A stretch of DNA of 50,541 bases from Bacilli bacterium (GTDB lineage Bacteria > Bacillota_I > Bacilli_A > RF39 > UBA660): positions 93,615 to 144,155 of the forward strand of contig JAFQQE010000010.1 of NCBI GenBank assembly GCA_017411405.1, given 5' to 3'. The translations under genes were made by a program, and so were the position numbers. This document shows, piece by piece, positions 17,238 to 25,917 of the stretch; the stretch's first letter is position 1, and each line of letters begins with the position of its first letter. The notes under the pieces were generated by a model. The model worked only from the letters and a program-made list of their open reading frames with translations, was not told where the DNA came from and ran no database searches.

Positions 17238-19331
17238 TTAACTTTCTAAATTTATTATAACTTTCTCAGTTATTTCTGTATTAGGTAGTATATTTGTTTT
17301 AATATTTTTTCCACTACCATTTATTTCATATTCTATTTCTAATAAGTTTAATAGTGTTATTAATTCTGATAGGTTGTAATCTGTTATATCAGGCATTATT
17401 TTTTTATCTGAATTAGTTTTTAAAAATATTTTAGATCCTATTATTATATTATTATTTTTTTTAGGATATTGTTCTATTATAATATCTCCATCACCTATTA
17501 TAACAGGTATTAAATTTTTATTTTCTAAATCTTTTTTTACTTCATCAACTTTTTTATTTACATATTGTTCTAAATCAACATATTTTGATTCATCTTTATT
17601 GCTTTCTCTTTCACTTAAGTTTTTATATTTTGCTATAGATTCTACTATGCTTTTTGTCATATTACCTATTGCTCTACTAGAGCCTACTAAATCTTTAACG
17701 GCAACGTAAATTATATATTCTGGTTCTTCTTTTGGAAAAATTCCTGCGAATGATCTTATATTTTGATATTCACCTTTTGCATACCCTCCAGATGATGTTG
17801 TATATTGTGCAGTACCTGTTTTTCCTATTAGTCTTACTTCTTCTGTTTGGTATACTTTACCAGTTGCAGCCGAATCGCTACCATTAACTGTTAAATCCAT
17901 TAAATCTACTATTTTATTAATTGTTTCTTCACTATAAATTTTGTTTAACTCTTCTCTTTTGCCTTCATATATTACATTATTATTTTGGTCTGTTATTTTA
18001 TTAACTATGTATGGTTTTAATACAGTACCGTTATTGGTAATTGTAGTTAAAGCTTGTATCATTTGTATTGGCGTAACTGTTATACCTTGTCCATATGAAG
18101 CAGCCGCTAATTCTGAATTATATAAAAAACTTACTTTTCCTTTTAATTCTCCATTTAATTCTATATTTGTTTTTTGTCCAAATCCTAATTCTGTATAATA
18201 ATCTAATAGTTTTTCTTTTCCTAAATTTTGTGCTAATAATGTTGCAGCAACGTTAGACGAGTAAGTAAATCCTACATCATAGTTTATTACTCCCCATCCT
18301 TTATCGTTCCAATCTTTTATTTCGTAATTATCAACAGTAATTTTCCCAGAATTATATGTTTCATTTCCATTATAAAGTCCTTCTTCTATACTAGATGCAA
18401 AACTAAATATTTTCATTGTACTTCCTGGTTCATAAGTATATGAAACTAATGGATTATTATAATTTGTTATGTTTAATTTATTTGGATCAAATGTAGGATT
18501 TGTTGCACTTCCTACAATAGCACCAGTTTTCGCATCTGCAACTGTTACAGTAACCCAATCTGTTTCATAATTATTTTTCAGTTCATTTATAGCATTTTCT
18601 AAATACATTTGTATATTAGAATCTAATGTAAGTTCTATATCATAACCATTTTCTGATTTTTTCTCTTGTACTGGTGTATTAGCTATTTGATATCCATATG
18701 GATCTTTTTGATATATGTATTCTCCATTTTCTCCACTTAATTCTTCATTATAATAAGCTTCTATACCCATTTCTCCAATTATTTCATCATTATCATTTTT
18801 CTTAGCATATCCTAATAAGTATGAAGCAAAACTTCCATATGGATAATATCTTTTGCTAGTTTTTATATAATCTATTCCAGGAAGGTTTAATTCATCTATT
18901 TTTTCTTTTACTAATTCAGATATTCCTCTACCTTCTGGTCCTAATTCTACTTGATAAGCATCTCTTTTTAATAAACTTTTTAATCTATCTATATCCATTC
19001 CTATAATAGGAGCTAATTTTTCAGCAGTTTCATTTATGTTTACAACATGTTTTGGATTATCTTTATTTGTTGTTCTTGACTCTGAAAGATAAGCGATAAC
19101 TGTATATGAATTAACATTTTCAGCTAGTACTTCTCCACTAGAATCATATATTGTTCCACGTGATGCATATAGTATTTTTTTGCCAGTTGTTCTAGATAAC
19201 GCAAACTTCTTAATATCTATACCATCTATATATGTGCTAGCTGATACATATATTAATTTTCCTATTATTAATCCAAATAAAAGAACAATGCAAATAATTA
19301 AAGATTTATTAATTTTTATAGCATTGTTCAT
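17238..19331 (-). CDS. ftsI: Class B penicillin-binding protein (FtsI/PBP2B-like) with PASTA repeats
   Basis: 697 aa. It has one N-terminal TM (about 10-30), a dimerisation domain (about 50-230) starting near SRGTIYDSSG, and a transpeptidase domain with the STMK active-site motif (in YEPGSTMKIF), the SSN motif (TYSSNVAATL) and KTGTAQY. The C-terminal 120 aa resemble two PASTA domains. It sits in the dcw order mraZ-rsmH-ftsL-PBP, so it should be the septal transpeptidase. The start has GAGGGTGA. The usual followers (mraY, murD, ftsW, murG) are absent here. Confidence 0.93.
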   Translation of the reverse strand: MNNAIKINKSLIICIVLLFGLIIGKLIYVSASTYIDGIDIKKFALSRTTGKKILYASRGTIYDSSGEVLAENVNSYTVIAYLSESRTTNKDNPKHVVNINETAEKLAPIIGMDIDRLKSLLKRDAYQVELGPEGRGISELVKEKIDELNLPGIDYIKTSKRYYPYGSFASYLLGYAKKNDNDEIIGEMGIEAYYNEELSGENGEYIYQKDPYGYQIANTPVQEKKSENGYDIELTLDSNIQMYLENAINELKNNYETDWVTVTVADAKTGAIVGSATNPTFDPNKLNITNYNNPLVSYTYEPGSTMKIFSFASSIEEGLYNGNETYNSGKITVDNYEIKDWNDKGWGVINYDVGFTYSSNVAATLLAQNLGKEKLLDYYTELGFGQKTNIELNGELKGKVSFLYNSELAAASYGQGITVTPIQMIQALTTITNNGTVLKPYIVNKITDQNNNVIYEGKREELNKIYSEETINKIVDLMDLTVNGSDSAATGKVYQTEEVRLIGKTGTAQYTTSSGGYAKGEYQNIRSFAGIFPKEEPEYIIYVAVKDLVGSSRAIGNMTKSIVESIAKYKNLSERESNKDESKYVDLEQYVNKKVDEVKKDLENKNLIPVIIGDGDIIIEQYPKKNNNIIIGSKIFLKTNSDKKIMPDITDYNLSELITLLNLLEIEYEINGSGKNIKTNILPNTEITEKVIINLES

Positions 19332-19343
19332 TTTTTCACCCTC

Positions 19344-19634
19344 TTACTTAATTACGATTATATTATCATTATTATATGATAAACCATATTCTTTAGCAAT
19401 ATCTTGTATATTAGAAAGACTTGCTAATTCATCTACTTGCATTTCTAAACTTTCATTTATATTTTCTTGTTTTTCTACTTGTTTTTTTACTTTTTCTAAT
19501 TCTATATTACTTCTAGATAAAATAGATTTACTAGATACAGTTATTATCGGAGATAAAATACCAAATAAAATTATTAAGAATATTAAGATTTTTTCACCTT
19601 TTAAGAATTTAATTCTTTTTCCTTTTCTTGTCAT
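19344..19634 (-). CDS. ftsL: FtsL-like division protein
   Basis: 96 aa. A basic N-terminus is followed by one TM (about 15-33), a coiled coil (about 40-72) and a short tail with IQDIAKEYGLSY, typical of FtsL/DivIC-family bitopic proteins. It lies between rsmH and the class B PBP, the standard ftsL position. It acts as a scaffold with DivIB/DivIC at the septum. The start has an AAAGGAT site overlapping the end of rsmH. Confidence 0.85.
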   Translation of the reverse strand: MTRKGKRIKFLKGEKILIFLIILFGILSPIITVSSKSILSRSNIELEKVKKQVEKQENINESLEMQVDELASLSNIQDIAKEYGLSYNNDNIIVIK

Positions 19635-19636
19635 AA

Positions 19637-20557
19637 CTATATCCTTTCTATTACTCTAAGTTTTGCACTTTTACTTCTACTATTTTCTGTTATTTCATCA
19701 TCACTTGCTAATATAGGTTTTGTATTAACAAGTTTTATTAATGGTTTATACTCATCCGGTATATTAGGTAAACCCTTAACCATTTCATCTACTTCACTAA
19801 AACGTTTAAATATTTGTTTTACTATTCTATCTTCTAATGAATGAAATGTAATTACACATAATCTACCACCAGTTTTAAGTAAATTTATTGCATCAGGCAG
19901 TACACTATTTAATACATTTAATTCGCTATTAACTTCTATTCTTATTGCTTGGAATATTTTTCTTTCTGGATGATTATTTATAAAATATTTTTTTGGTACA
20001 CTTCTTTCTATAATGCTTACTAATTCTAAAGTAGTTTCTATTTTTTTATTATTTCTTTCATTAACTATATTTTTTGCTATACTACTTGAATATTTTTCTT
20101 CTCCAAATGTATAAAAAATATTTTTTAAGTCTTCAAAATTATAATCATTAACTACTTTATATGCATCTAACTTATTTCTATTATCCATTCTCATATCAAG
20201 TTTAGCATCTCTCATGAAAGAAAAACCTCTTTCAGTATTATCTATTTGAGGACTTGATACTCCTAAATCTAATAATATACCATCTACTTTTTCTATTCCG
20301 TTTTCTAATAATACTTCTTTCATATTAACAAAATTATCTCTAAATATTTTGTAATTATCAGAAATATTATTTAATCTTTTAGTAGATTCTTCTACGGCAA
20401 AATCATCTTGATCAAAGCCATATAAAAATCCATTTGGAATTCTTTTTAATATTTCGCTACTATGTCCAGCTAACCCTATTGTTCCATCTACATAAATTCC
20501 ATTACTTTTAATATTTAAATTTTCTATACACTCTTGTTTCATAACGCTATAGTGCAT
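19637..20557 (-). CDS. rsmH: 16S rRNA (cytosine-1402-N4)-methyltransferase RsmH
   Basis: 306 aa, normal length. It starts MHYSVMKQECIENL and has the SAM-binding GTIGLAGHSSEIL, LLDLGVSSPQID, GFSFMRDAKLDMRMD and VITFHSLEDRIVK, and ends with SRSKSAKLRVIER. It follows mraZ after 2 nt with a GAGGGGG site. It methylates the 16S rRNA decoding centre. Confidence 0.96.
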   Translation of the reverse strand: MHYSVMKQECIENLNIKSNGIYVDGTIGLAGHSSEILKRIPNGFLYGFDQDDFAVEESTKRLNNISDNYKIFRDNFVNMKEVLLENGIEKVDGILLDLGVSSPQIDNTERGFSFMRDAKLDMRMDNRNKLDAYKVVNDYNFEDLKNIFYTFGEEKYSSSIAKNIVNERNNKKIETTLELVSIIERSVPKKYFINNHPERKIFQAIRIEVNSELNVLNSVLPDAINLLKTGGRLCVITFHSLEDRIVKQIFKRFSEVDEMVKGLPNIPDEYKPLIKLVNTKPILASDDEITENSRSKSAKLRVIERI

Positions 20558-20559
20558 AT

Positions 20560-20988
20560 TTATTCCCCCTCAAATAAATTTTCTGCAATATTTGCAAAAT
20601 TTTCTTCGTTTTCTATAAAGAAATTCTCCCAAGATGTTTTATCCCATATTTCAATATGGTCATTTGCGCCGATTACAACACAAGTGCTATTTAAACCGGC
20701 GTAATTAACCAATGGGGAGGTAATGCTTACTCGACCCGATTTGTCGAGTGTACATTCAGTAGCACCAGATAAGAAGAATCTTGTAAAATCACGTGAGTCT
20801 TTTTTTGTAAACGGAAGAGTTCTTAATTTACTAATTATTTTTTCCCATTCTTTTAATGAATAGATAAATAAACATTTATCTAAACCACGAGTTAAAACAA
20901 ATGAATTGCCTAGTTCATTTCTAAATTTGCTAGGAATAATCAATCTGTTTTTTTCATCAATCGAATGATGATACTCACCCATTAACAT
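20560..20988 (-). CDS. mraZ: Transcriptional regulator MraZ
   Basis: 142 aa from the ATG at 20988, giving the typical N-terminus [21 protein letters not shown] longer reading from 21012 would contain the GGGGGA ribosome site. It has two SpoVT/AbrB-like swapped-hairpin repeats, each with a D-x-K-x-R core (DEKNR and DKSGR). It controls the mra/dcw operon in characterised bacteria, and three matching boxes lie directly upstream, so autoregulation is likely. Confidence 0.94.
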   Translation of the reverse strand: MLMGEYHHSIDEKNRLIIPSKFRNELGNSFVLTRGLDKCLFIYSLKEWEKIISKLRTLPFTKKDSRDFTRFFLSGATECTLDKSGRVSITSPLVNYAGLNSTCVVIGANDHIEIWDKTSWENFFIENEENFANIAENLFEGE

Positions 20989-20996
20989 ATTATCCC

Positions 20997-21020
20997 CCAC
21001 TTTCTTCCACATGCTGCCAC
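20997..21020 (-). promoter_or_regulatory. MraZ operator: three GTGG boxes at 10-bp spacing
   Basis: On the minus strand GTGG occurs at 21020-21017, 21010-21007 and 21000-20997, exactly 10 bp apart (GTGGC, GTGGA, GTGGG). Known MraZ sites are direct GTGG-type repeats with 10-bp period. The boxes sit between the predicted RNA start (about 21026) and the mraZ ATG; the last one overlaps the ribosome site. Confidence 0.8.
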
Positions 21021-21031
21021 TGTCTATTTAA

Positions 21032-21060
21032 ATAATACATCATGTTTATGTAAAATACAA
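21032..21060 (-). promoter_or_regulatory. Promoter of mraZ operon
   Basis: TTGTAT (21055-21060), 17-nt spacer, TATTAT (21032-21037), just upstream of the MraZ boxes. Confidence 0.65.
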
Positions 21061-21112
21061 TAAATAATTAAAAAAATCAATAAAAAAATGCATTCTTTAC
21101 AGAAAATTGTGT

Positions 21113-21146
21113 AAAACAAAAAAACTCACTAATATTTAGCGAGTTT
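21113..21146 (-). terminator. Intrinsic terminator after lipoprotein gene
   Basis: Stem AAACTCGCTAA/TTAGTGAGTTT with one G-U pair (21122-21146) and seven T on the minus strand. It isolates the lipoprotein from the mraZ operon. Confidence 0.85.
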
Positions 21147-21684
21147 AATATGCATACACACCATGTATTTTTTCTAATTGTTCGTTAGTTAGATCATTAA
21201 CTTCCCAAGAGTTATCTACTTTAGTCAATGTGAAATCTATCGTATAATCTACTTTATCTTTTACTTTACTTAATCTTTCTAACTTATAATTTGTAAACAA
21301 TGTTTCATCATATACTTCATCTGTTTTAAATTCATTTGGATTATTTGTTAAATATTCATTAGCTTCTTTTTCTGCACTATAATAATCATATACTGTTAAT
21401 TGTACTGTTACTACTGCTGTATTTCCTTCAATAGTTTCATTTTTTATTTCATATTTCATATCTTTAAACTGTTTTAGATAAACTTCTTTATATTTTTCAC
21501 TTTGTTCTTTAGTTAAATTCGAATTATTAACATAATCATCCAATTCTAATACTATATCTTCATCATTAGTATTATATTTTGATAAAACTCTTTCTACAGA
21601 ACTTGTTGGTGTATTTCCTAAACTACAACCAGCAGTAATTAAAAGCATAAAAATCATTATAAATAAAGTTATTTTCTTTCTCAT
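21145..21684 (-). CDS. Lipoprotein with NTF2/DUF4878-like fold
   Basis: 179 aa. The signal peptide ends in the lipobox LITAGC (Cys about residue 20). The mature domain has an N-terminal helix with VERVLSKYN, then a KYKEVYLKQFKDMKYEI helix and alternating beta strands (NTAVVTVQLTVYDYY, DYTIDFTLTKVDNSWEV), the pattern of NTF2-like domains in exported lipoproteins. The ligand is unknown. A good GGGAGGA site precedes the ATG. Confidence 0.8.
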   Translation of the reverse strand: MRKKITLFIMIFMLLITAGCSLGNTPTSSVERVLSKYNTNDEDIVLELDDYVNNSNLTKEQSEKYKEVYLKQFKDMKYEIKNETIEGNTAVVTVQLTVYDYYSAEKEANEYLTNNPNEFKTDEVYDETLFTNYKLERLSKVKDKVDYTIDFTLTKVDNSWEVNDLTNEQLEKIHGVYAY

Positions 21685-21726
21685 ATATTCCTCCCAATAT
21701 TATTATGTATTATTTCTTATTTAATA

Positions 21727-21757
21727 TACTAAAAAGAGAAAAATTATTCTTTTTCTC
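21727..21757 (-). terminator. Intrinsic terminator overlapping end of spoIVB-like gene
   Basis: Stem GAGAAAAA/TTTTTCTC (21736-21743 and 21750-21757) followed by TTTTT on the minus strand. Confidence 0.75.
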
Positions 21758-22712
21758 CTTCACTTAACATAGTAGTTATAAATATTCCATATCCAGTTGA
21801 CGGATTATTTATTATTACATGAGTTACTGCTCCATATATTTTATTATCTTGTATTATAGGACTTCCACTCATTCCTTGTACTATTCCACCAGTTTCATTT
21901 AATAGTCTTTCATCTGTTATTTTAAAACTTATATTTTTTATATTTGACGTATTATTTATTTTTGTTATTTCTATATCAAACTCTTCAACACTTTCTCCAT
22001 CTAATACTGTATATATTTTTGCCTCACCTAATTTTAAATCACTAGGTTCTCCTACTTCCATCAATTCTTTATTAGGTAATTTATCATTATATATTCCATA
22101 TATTCCTGATATTGTATTTTTATTTACTGTACCATATTTATTGTTTGCATAAAATTTAGCATTTTTTGTTCCAGCAGATCCTACACTTGATCTATCTATA
22201 CTAGTAACTATACTTTTAAATATTGTCCCTTCTTTAACTTCTACACTATTCATACTATTACTTTCTATTATTTCATGTCCTAACGCTCCATATATTTTTG
22301 TTTCAGGATCTATATATGTAAGTGTACCAATTCCACTAATAGAGTCTTTTACATATAGTCCTGTTTTATATGTACCACCTTCATTTTTTAACTTAAATTC
22401 TATTGTTTTTTCTTTATCATTTCTTTTTACAGTTATATTTACTTTATTATCTTTTACATTTTCTTGTATTGCTTCTATCATTTCATTAACTGTATAAACA
22501 TTAGTATCATTTATTTTAATAATTGTATCTCCTATTTTTAAATCATTATTTATATATTTATTATTTATTTTATAAAATCCAATTACAATAACTCCATTAT
22601 TTTTTACATCTATACCAATATTATTTCCTCCTGGAATAATAAAATTAGAATAAGCAAAAACATTTAGTGGAAATAATATACATATTAACATTATTAATAT
22701 TTTTTTCTTCAT
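21744..22712 (-). CDS. spoIVB: SpoIVB-like serine protease (S55) with PDZ domain
   Basis: 322 aa against about 425 in Bacillus; the N-terminal part is shorter. It has a signal or anchor segment (3-20), a PDZ domain (about 25-110, DLKIGDTIIKINDTNV) and an S55 peptidase domain. All triad residues of SpoIVB can be placed: H146 (GALGHEI), D267 (ITDERLL) and S282 (QGMSGSPIIQ). The D-S spacing is 15, the same as in B. subtilis. In sporulating species it is the intercompartment signal protease that activates SpoIVFB. No other clear sporulation regulator is in the window, so a different signalling role is possible. Confidence 0.9.
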   Translation of the reverse strand: MKKKILIMLICILFPLNVFAYSNFIIPGGNNIGIDVKNNGVIVIGFYKINNKYINNDLKIGDTIIKINDTNVYTVNEMIEAIQENVKDNKVNITVKRNDKEKTIEFKLKNEGGTYKTGLYVKDSISGIGTLTYIDPETKIYGALGHEIIESNSMNSVEVKEGTIFKSIVTSIDRSSVGSAGTKNAKFYANNKYGTVNKNTISGIYGIYNDKLPNKELMEVGEPSDLKLGEAKIYTVLDGESVEEFDIEITKINNTSNIKNISFKITDERLLNETGGIVQGMSGSPIIQDNKIYGAVTHVIINNPSTGYGIFITTMLSEGEKE

Positions 22713-22740
22713 AATATCACCATTATTATTATGTACAAAA

Positions 22741-22773
22741 ACACTAAAAAAAAATAACCAATTCTTGGTTATT
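22741..22773 (-). terminator. Intrinsic terminator overlapping the xseB stop
   Basis: Stem AATAACCAA/TTGGTTATT (22753-22761 and 22765-22773, loop TTC), then nine T on the minus strand. Confidence 0.9.
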
Positions 22774-22987
22774 CATTTAATTTAAAATCACTTAAATTAC
22801 CATTTTCTTCTAGTATTTTATTAACTGATTCAGTAGCAGTATTTAATTTGTCTGAACATATTTTTATCATTTTCATAGCTTCACTATATTTTTCTATACT
22901 AGTTTCTAAATCAATATTACCGCTTTCTAAATCACGTACTATTAGTTCAATACTCGCTAATAATTCATCAAATTTCTTTTCTTCCAT
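22769..22987 (-). CDS. xseB: Exodeoxyribonuclease VII small subunit
   Basis: 72 aa, a helical hairpin with the family block FDELLASIELIVRDLESGN then ETSIEKYSEAMKMIKIC. The ATG shares one base with the stop of xseA (TAATG), so it is translationally coupled. Confidence 0.95.
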   Translation of the reverse strand: MEEKKFDELLASIELIVRDLESGNIDLETSIEKYSEAMKMIKICSDKLNTATESVNKILEENGNLSDFKLNE

Positions 22988-24387
22988 TATTCATTTATCC
23001 TTTCTACTTTTGCTTCTATATTACCTTCATGTAATTTTATATTTATTTTATCATTAACTTTTAAATCTTTAGTATTTTTTATAGTTTTATTATTCTTTGT
23101 AACTACACTATAACCTTTACTTAATATATTAAGTGGATTTAATAAATTAAGTTTATTTAATAATAATTCATAACTATTATTATATTGTAATATTAAACTA
23201 TCTGGATTATTTATTATATAATTATTTTTTAAATTATCCATTCTTTTTGTTTTACTATCTATTATATTTTTTATAATATTGTTAATATTTTTAGTCAGAT
23301 TATTTAGAGTTTGTTTTTTTATATCAAAAGTTGCAAGTGGATTATAAAGTACATAAGTATTTTTTATGTTATCTATTTTTTTAGTTCTTATATCTATAAT
23401 ATATTTTATTTTAGAATTTAATTCATTTATTAAATTATCTAGTTTTTGTTCTTTTATTTCAAATGTTGCAAGAGGATTTGATAAAACATAACTTTCTTTA
23501 TAATTTTTTAAAGTTTTCTTGTTTTTTTCTATTATATTATCTATATCCTTATTAAGTCTTATATTTAATTGATTTAAAAAGTTTTTTACATCGATTATAT
23601 TGGGAACAGCCATTTCTGCAGCTCCTGTTGGTGTTGGTGCTCTTAAGTCGGCTACAAAATCACTTATAGTAAAATCTATTTCATGCCCTACAGCTGAAAT
23701 TATAGGAGTTTTCGCTTCATATATCGCACGTGCTACACATTCTTCGTTAAAACTCCATAAATCTTCGATAGAGCCTCCTCCTCGACCTACAATTAATACA
23801 TCCAAGTCATAATTATCCGCTACTCTTATTTGTTTTACTATATCGTTTGCAGCAAGTTCACCTTGCACTAACGCAGGAAAAAGTATTGTTTCAACATTAG
23901 GGAACCTTCTTTTAATAGTACTTAAAATATCTCTTATAGCAGCTCCTGTAGGGGCAGTTATTATACCAATTTTTTTAGGAAATTTAGGGATTGTTTTTTT
24001 ATGAGAAGAATCAAATAATCCTTCAGCACTTAACTTTTTCTTTAATTCTTCAAATTTTAAATATAAATTTCCTAACCCATCTTCTTGCATTTCATTTATA
24101 TAAATTTGATAACCACCATTAGGTTCATATACACTAACTCTACCTACTACTAATACTTTCATTCCATCCACTGGTACAAAATTCAATTTTGAAGCTTGTG
24201 TTGAAAACATTACAGCATTTATTCTACTTCCTTCATCTTTTAAAGTAAAATATAAATGTCCTCTAGTATGCCCTTTAAAGTTTGAAATTTCTCCTTTTAA
24301 ACAAAGAGATTGTATATGAGGATCTGTATCAAATTTATTTTTTAAATATTTATTTAAAGTAGTAACAGTAATATATCTTCTTTCCAT
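22987..24387 (-). CDS. xseA: Exodeoxyribonuclease VII large subunit
   Basis: 466 aa. The N-terminal OB fold (about 1-105, TVTTLNKYLK and LKGEISNFKGHTRGHLYFTL) is followed by the catalytic core (about 130-270: IGIITAPTGAAIRDI, VGRGGGSIEDLW, SAVGHEIDF, RAPTPTGAAE), a long coiled coil and the C-terminal LSKGYSVV block. The coiled coil contains two near-identical 45-aa modules plus a partial third. Together with XseB it degrades single-stranded DNA from both ends. The start has a GGAG site. Confidence 0.95.
   Translation of the reverse strand: MERRYITVTTLNKYLKNKFDTDPHIQSLCLKGEISNFKGHTRGHLYFTLKDEGSRINAVMFSTQASKLNFVPVDGMKVLVVGRVSVYEPNGGYQIYINEMQEDGLGNLYLKFEELKKKLSAEGLFDSSHKKTIPKFPKKIGIITAPTGAAIRDILSTIKRRFPNVETILFPALVQGELAANDIVKQIRVADNYDLDVLIVGRGGGSIEDLWSFNEECVARAIYEAKTPIISAVGHEIDFTISDFVADLRAPTPTGAAEMAVPNIIDVKNFLNQLNIRLNKDIDNIIEKNKKTLKNYKESYVLSNPLATFEIKEQKLDNLINELNSKIKYIIDIRTKKIDNIKNTYVLYNPLATFDIKKQTLNNLTKNINNIIKNIIDSKTKRMDNLKNNYIINNPDSLILQYNNSYELLLNKLNLLNPLNILSKGYSVVTKNNKTIKNTKDLKVNDKINIKLHEGNIEAKVERINE
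23221..23490 (-). repeat. Two tandem 45-aa coiled-coil modules in XseA
   Basis: Residues 300-344 and 345-389 both begin Y-V-L-x-N-P-L-A-T-F and continue with matching I-K-x-Q-x-L-x-N-L spacing. A third partial copy starts at residue 390 (YIINNPDS). This is duplication within the coiled-coil stalk. Confidence 0.85.
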
Positions 24388-24397
24388 AATTTCTCCA

Positions 24398-24430
24398 TTT
24401 TAAAAATAATATAGTATTTTCTATATTATT
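24398..24430 (-). terminator. Intrinsic terminator overlapping the nusB stop
   Basis: Stem AATAATATAG/CTATATTATT (24405-24414 and 24421-24430), then TTTTA on the minus strand. Confidence 0.7.
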
Positions 24431-24821
24431 CATTAATTATTTTATCTAATACAGCATTTATCATTTTCTTTACGTTTTCATCGCTATATTTTTTTGCAAG
24501 TTCTATAGCTTCATTTATTACAACGATTTTTGGAGTATCAGTATACATTATTTCATAAATACTCATTCTAAGAATTGTCGCTCCTAGATTATCTAATCTA
24601 TCAATAGTCCAATCAGATAAATACTTATTTGCTATTGTATCTAATTCCTCTCTTTTTTCAATCACACCATTTACTATAGTTTTAACAAAATCATTGTCAA
24701 TACTTATATTTTCTTTTATAACAGTTTCAATATCATATTCATAATTACTTCTTTTATACATTTCATTTTGATATAAAATAGTCATTATTTTTTCTCTTAA
24801 TTCACTTCTACTTATCGCCAT
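24426..24821 (-). CDS. nusB: Transcription antitermination factor NusB
   Basis: 131 aa from the ATG at 24821, which has TAGGTGG 4 nt upstream. A TTG reading at 24839 would swallow the ribosome site. All-helical, with the N-terminal RSELREKIMTILYQNEM and the C-terminal INEAIELAKKYSDENVKKMINAVLDKI typical of NusB. It binds boxA RNA with NusE in rRNA antitermination. It lies before xseAB, a common Firmicutes order. Confidence 0.93.
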   Translation of the reverse strand: MAISRSELREKIMTILYQNEMYKRSNYEYDIETVIKENISIDNDFVKTIVNGVIEKREELDTIANKYLSDWTIDRLDNLGATILRMSIYEIMYTDTPKIVVINEAIELAKKYSDENVKKMINAVLDKIINE

Positions 24822-24870
24822 AATTCCACCTAATTTCAAATATATTATCTCATATTATCTATATTAAAAC

Positions 24871-24901
24871 AATAAAAACTAATATTAATTATTAGTTTTT
24901 A
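24871..24901 (-). terminator. Intrinsic terminator overlapping stop of 93-aa gene
   Basis: Stem AAAAACTAAT/ATTAGTTTTT (24874-24883 and 24891-24900) followed by a short T-rich tail on the minus strand. Confidence 0.7.
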
Positions 24902-25166
24902 TATCTTCATAAACTTTTTTTAAAGATTTATGATATCTTTTATCATAGTATGGTCTTAATGAAAAACTTTGTATATGCCATCCATCTTTTTTTATTGTAT
25001 CTAAACCCATTAATTTATTATCTTTTTTTCTATATTTTTTTGCAAAATAATATGGTATTTCACTTAAATTATAAAACTTACCGTTATTATATAATAAAAC
25101 TGCATTTTCCATATAAATTTTATTATCATACATTATATTACCTATGTATATTTTATTTGTGTTCAT
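24885..25166 (-). CDS. Hypothetical protein, 93 aa
   Basis: Family not recognised. Chosen start ATG at 25166 with GGGGGAC just upstream; the longer reading would include that site. Soluble, rich in Lys and Tyr (NLSEIPYYFAKKYRKKDN, SLRPYYDKRYHKSLKK). It is monocistronic between nth and nusB, with its own terminator. The window holds no clue to its role. Confidence 0.6.
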   Translation of the reverse strand: MNTNKIYIGNIMYDNKIYMENAVLLYNNGKFYNLSEIPYYFAKKYRKKDNKLMGLDTIKKDGWHIQSFSLRPYYDKRYHKSLKKVYEDIKTNN

Positions 25167-25270
25167 ACATGTCCCCCATTCGAACACTTAAATTATATCA
25201 TAAATAAAATTTTTTTCAACTAGTGTATAAGACTTCTCTTTTTTTAGTTTATCATAATACTATACAAATT

Positions 25271-25303
25271 AAAAAAAGTAAGTTTACAGTTTATTTACTT
25301 ACT
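25271..25303 (-). terminator. Intrinsic terminator overlapping the nth stop region
   Basis: Stem AGTAAGT/ACTTACT (25277-25283 and 25297-25303) with seven T on the minus strand. The loop is long. Confidence 0.65.
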
Positions 25304-25917
25304 CTTTTGATATAATTACAATATTCTTTTAATAAACAATTATTACAGTTAGGGTTTTGACTTTTACAAATATATCTTCCAAATAATACCAATTGATGAT
25401 GTGTTCTACTCCACTTTTCTTTTGGTATTTTTTTCATTAATTTTTTTTCAACTTCTAGTACATTGTCTTTTTTATTTGAAAGTTTTAATCTTTTACTAAC
25501 TCTATCTACGTGTGTATCTACTGCTATAGCAGGTACATTAAATAAATTTGATAATACTACATTAGTTGTTTTTCTTCCTACTCCAGGAAGTTTCTCTAAA
25601 TATTCTCTATTATTTGGTACTATACCGCTATAATCATTAACTAATCTTGTTGCTATTTCTTTTATATAAATACTTTTCTTTTTATAGTTTCCACAACTAT
25701 ATATTATTTTTTCAATATTTTCTAATTTTGCATCTTTTAGTGTAAAAATGTCATATTCTTGAAATAAAATTTTAGTTACTTTATTTACTCTAGCATCTGT
25801 ACATTGTGCTGATAAAACTGTTGCAATCAGTAATTCATAATCTTTATTGTAATTTAGCTCACATTTAGGATTTGGTATCATGATGTCTAAGTTATCTAAT
25901 ATTTCATTAATTTTCAT
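25291..25917 (-). CDS. nth: Endonuclease III (DNA glycosylase/AP lyase)
   Basis: 208 aa, standard size. Helix-hairpin-helix LPGVGRKTTNVV with the catalytic Lys (GRKT), the Asp in AVDTHVDRV, and a C-terminal 4Fe-4S ligand set C-x6-C-x2-C-x5-C (CKSQNPNCNNCLLKEYC). It removes oxidised pyrimidines. The gene overlaps the end of dnaD by 11 nt, the usual dnaD-nth pair of Firmicutes. Confidence 0.96.
   Translation of the reverse strand: MKINEILDNLDIMIPNPKCELNYNKDYELLIATVLSAQCTDARVNKVTKILFQEYDIFTLKDAKLENIEKIIYSCGNYKKKSIYIKEIATRLVNDYSGIVPNNREYLEKLPGVGRKTTNVVLSNLFNVPAIAVDTHVDRVSKRLKLSNKKDNVLEVEKKLMKKIPKEKWSRTHHQLVLFGRYICKSQNPNCNNCLLKEYCNYIKRVSK

Noticed and set aside
19180-19659. Plus-strand ORF of 159 aa opposite ftsL and the PBP
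   Set aside because: It covers three confirmed minus-strand genes, lacks a ribosome site and resembles no protein; it is a by-product of AT-rich coding DNA.
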